Below, piece by piece: positions 4,771-5,368 of a stretch of 5,368 nt of DNA (the stretch's first letter is position 1; each line of letters opens with the position of its first letter). This DNA is from Acidobacteriota bacterium (GTDB taxonomy: Bacteria > Acidobacteriota > Terriglobia > Terriglobales > Acidobacteriaceae). Location: assembly GCA_021793595.1 (NCBI GenBank), contig JAJYSL010000311.1, positions 1 through 5,368 of the forward strand. The letters are read 5' to 3'. Below the pieces are notes generated by a model. That model saw only the letters and a program-made list of their open reading frames with translations, did not search any database and was not told where the DNA came from. Made by a program: the position numbers and the translations under genes.

Positions 4771-4814
4771 GTACACCTGGGTTCGCCGGGGGCGGGGGCG
4801 AACCTGGAGGGTAC
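4771..4814 (-). terminator. Terminator-like hairpin at the 3' end of the stress-protein gene
   Basis: GGTTCGCC (4780-4787) and GGCGAACC (4797-4804) pair perfectly over a 9-nt G-rich loop. An imperfect outer stem ends in GTAC on both sides (4771-4774 and 4811-4814). It begins two bases beyond the minus-strand stop codon at 4817-4819. No T-run is seen on either side, so it may be a rho-dependent or mRNA-protecting 3' structure rather than a classical terminator. Confidence 0.4.
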
Positions 4815-4816
4815 GG

Positions 4817-5368
4817 TCAGTTCCGCGGTACGGCATCGCGCAGTTGCGCGGAATGCCTGGGAGCGCTTTGCCAGGGGGACTCTTCCTTCAGAACGAGAAC
4901 AGGGCAGTGGGCTTCGCAAAGAACGCGATATGCGTTTCCGGGGATAAATTTTGGATTGAATGAGGAATGGGCCGAAGCGCCCAGGAGAATCATGTCCGCC
5001 TGGTGATGCTTGGCATAGGCAAGGATCGATTCCGCAGGTTGGCCGTAGGCGACATCGCACAGCGTCTTGCATTTGCGTGTCGGCCGTACCGCCAGCAAAT
5101 CGTCCAGCATCTTCCAGGCATATGCGCGGGCTGCAGCGGTGGTGGGGTGTTCGGGCACAACATTTTGCAGCACGTGGAGCAGGGTGAGATCGGCGCCGTG
5201 CATTTCGGCGACGCTGAGGGCAAACTCCGCAATTCTTTGGGAACTGCGGTTCAGGGAAGCGGCAAACACGATGCGCGTATGTTGCTCGACGGTGATGTCG
5301 CGTGGAACCGCTTTCGGTCCCACCGCGAGCACAGGGATATCGATGCGATGAAAGAGGGCCTCGGCGAT
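4817..5368 (-). CDS. Tandem universal stress protein (UspA family), 5' partial
   Basis: The minus-strand frame is open from the window edge to TGA (4819-4817): 183 visible residues. The first 17 or so (IAEALFHRIDIPVLAVGPKA) are the end of one Usp domain, because PVLAV is its closing beta strand. A complete second domain follows: RIVFAASLNRSSQRIAEFAL (first strand and helix), ADLTLLHVL, then ADMILLGASAHSSF and YRVLCEAHCPVLVL. A 25-residue tail ends the protein. The GTG at 5332 is therefore internal, not the start. The second domain lacks the N-terminal Asp (AASLN where ATDFS is usual) and has a degenerate G-2X-G-9X-G(S/T) motif, so it probably does not bind ATP in the classical way. Such tandem cytoplasmic proteins are common in acidobacteria. 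It converges with the cytochrome genes. Confidence 0.87.
   Translation of the reverse strand: MAEALFHRIDIPVLAVGPKAVPRDITVEQHTRIVFAASLNRSSQRIAEFALSVAEMHGADLTLLHVLQNVVPEHPTTAAARAYAWKMLDDLLAVRPTRKCKTLCDVAYGQPAESILAYAKHHQADMILLGASAHSSFNPKFIPGNAYRVLCEAHCPVLVLKEESPWQSAPRHSAQLRDAVPRN

Larger units (their letters stand above)
4436..4816. other. Convergent intergenic region with dispersed repeats and hairpins
   Basis: No gene is supported. It holds a CGCTGCG/CGCAGCG inverted repeat (4589-4619), two related repeat copies (4641-4666 and 4699-4743) and a strong hairpin (4771-4814). It separates the plus-strand cytochrome genes from the minus-strand stress-protein gene. No clear intrinsic terminator was seen immediately after the cytochrome stop at 4435. 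Confidence 0.6.

Noticed and set aside
5330..5332. GTG as the start of the universal stress protein
   Set aside because: The frame continues upstream to the window edge with convincing Usp-domain sequence (IAEALFHRIDIPVLAV).
1..5368. CRISPR array, tRNA or rRNA gene
   Set aside because: No regularly spaced repeats, cloverleaf or conserved rRNA stretches were seen on reading both strands.

Overview
The window looks like a GC-rich, Gram-negative soil bacterium, most likely an acidobacterium (Terriglobia-like). This is inferred from codon and base use, a tandem universal-stress-protein gene with acidobacteria-style degenerate motifs, multihaem cytochromes and short dispersed hairpin repeats. No marker gene is present, so the taxonomy is a guess.

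Layout. (1) 1-666: almost complete DUF2461 (TIGR02453-type) protein, lacking only its first residues. (2) About 700-1220: gene debris, namely an N-terminal piece of an IS110-family transposase joined to the C-terminal tail of what looks like a large DNA methyltransferase. (3) 1221-1533: gene-free DNA with two inverted repeats. (4) 1534-1854: small secreted monohaem cytochrome c. (5) 1855-2150: leader-like intergenic DNA with a weak terminator, a long nested hairpin and a strong GC-rich hairpin plus T-tract that overlaps the start of the next gene. (6) 2151-2984: secreted cytochrome with eight CXXCH motifs, probably 3'-truncated. (7) 3011-4435: membrane-anchored six-haem NapC/NirT-family cytochrome. 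(8) 4436-4816: non-coding DNA with diverged dispersed repeats and a terminator-like hairpin. (9) 4817-5368, minus strand: the end of a tandem universal stress protein that runs off the window.

How the genes may work together. The three plus-strand cytochromes have 1, 8 and 6 haem motifs and form a plausible electron-transfer module. The NapC-like protein would take electrons from the quinol pool at the inner membrane, and the periplasmic cytochromes would carry them onward. The three-helix N-terminus and haem count of the NapC-like protein recall ImcH of Geobacter (inference). The eight-haem protein resembles the haem half of proteins that continue into a membrane cytochrome b domain. No such domain is present here.

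Most worth a second look: (a) the leader at 1992-2171, where one 8-base segment can pair either with an upstream partner or with the left arm of a terminator hairpin, and that hairpin also carries the candidate start codon; (b) a perfect 19-bp tandem duplication (2980-3017) that doubles the Shine-Dalgarno/ATG of the NapC-like gene and creates a three-codon upstream ORF.
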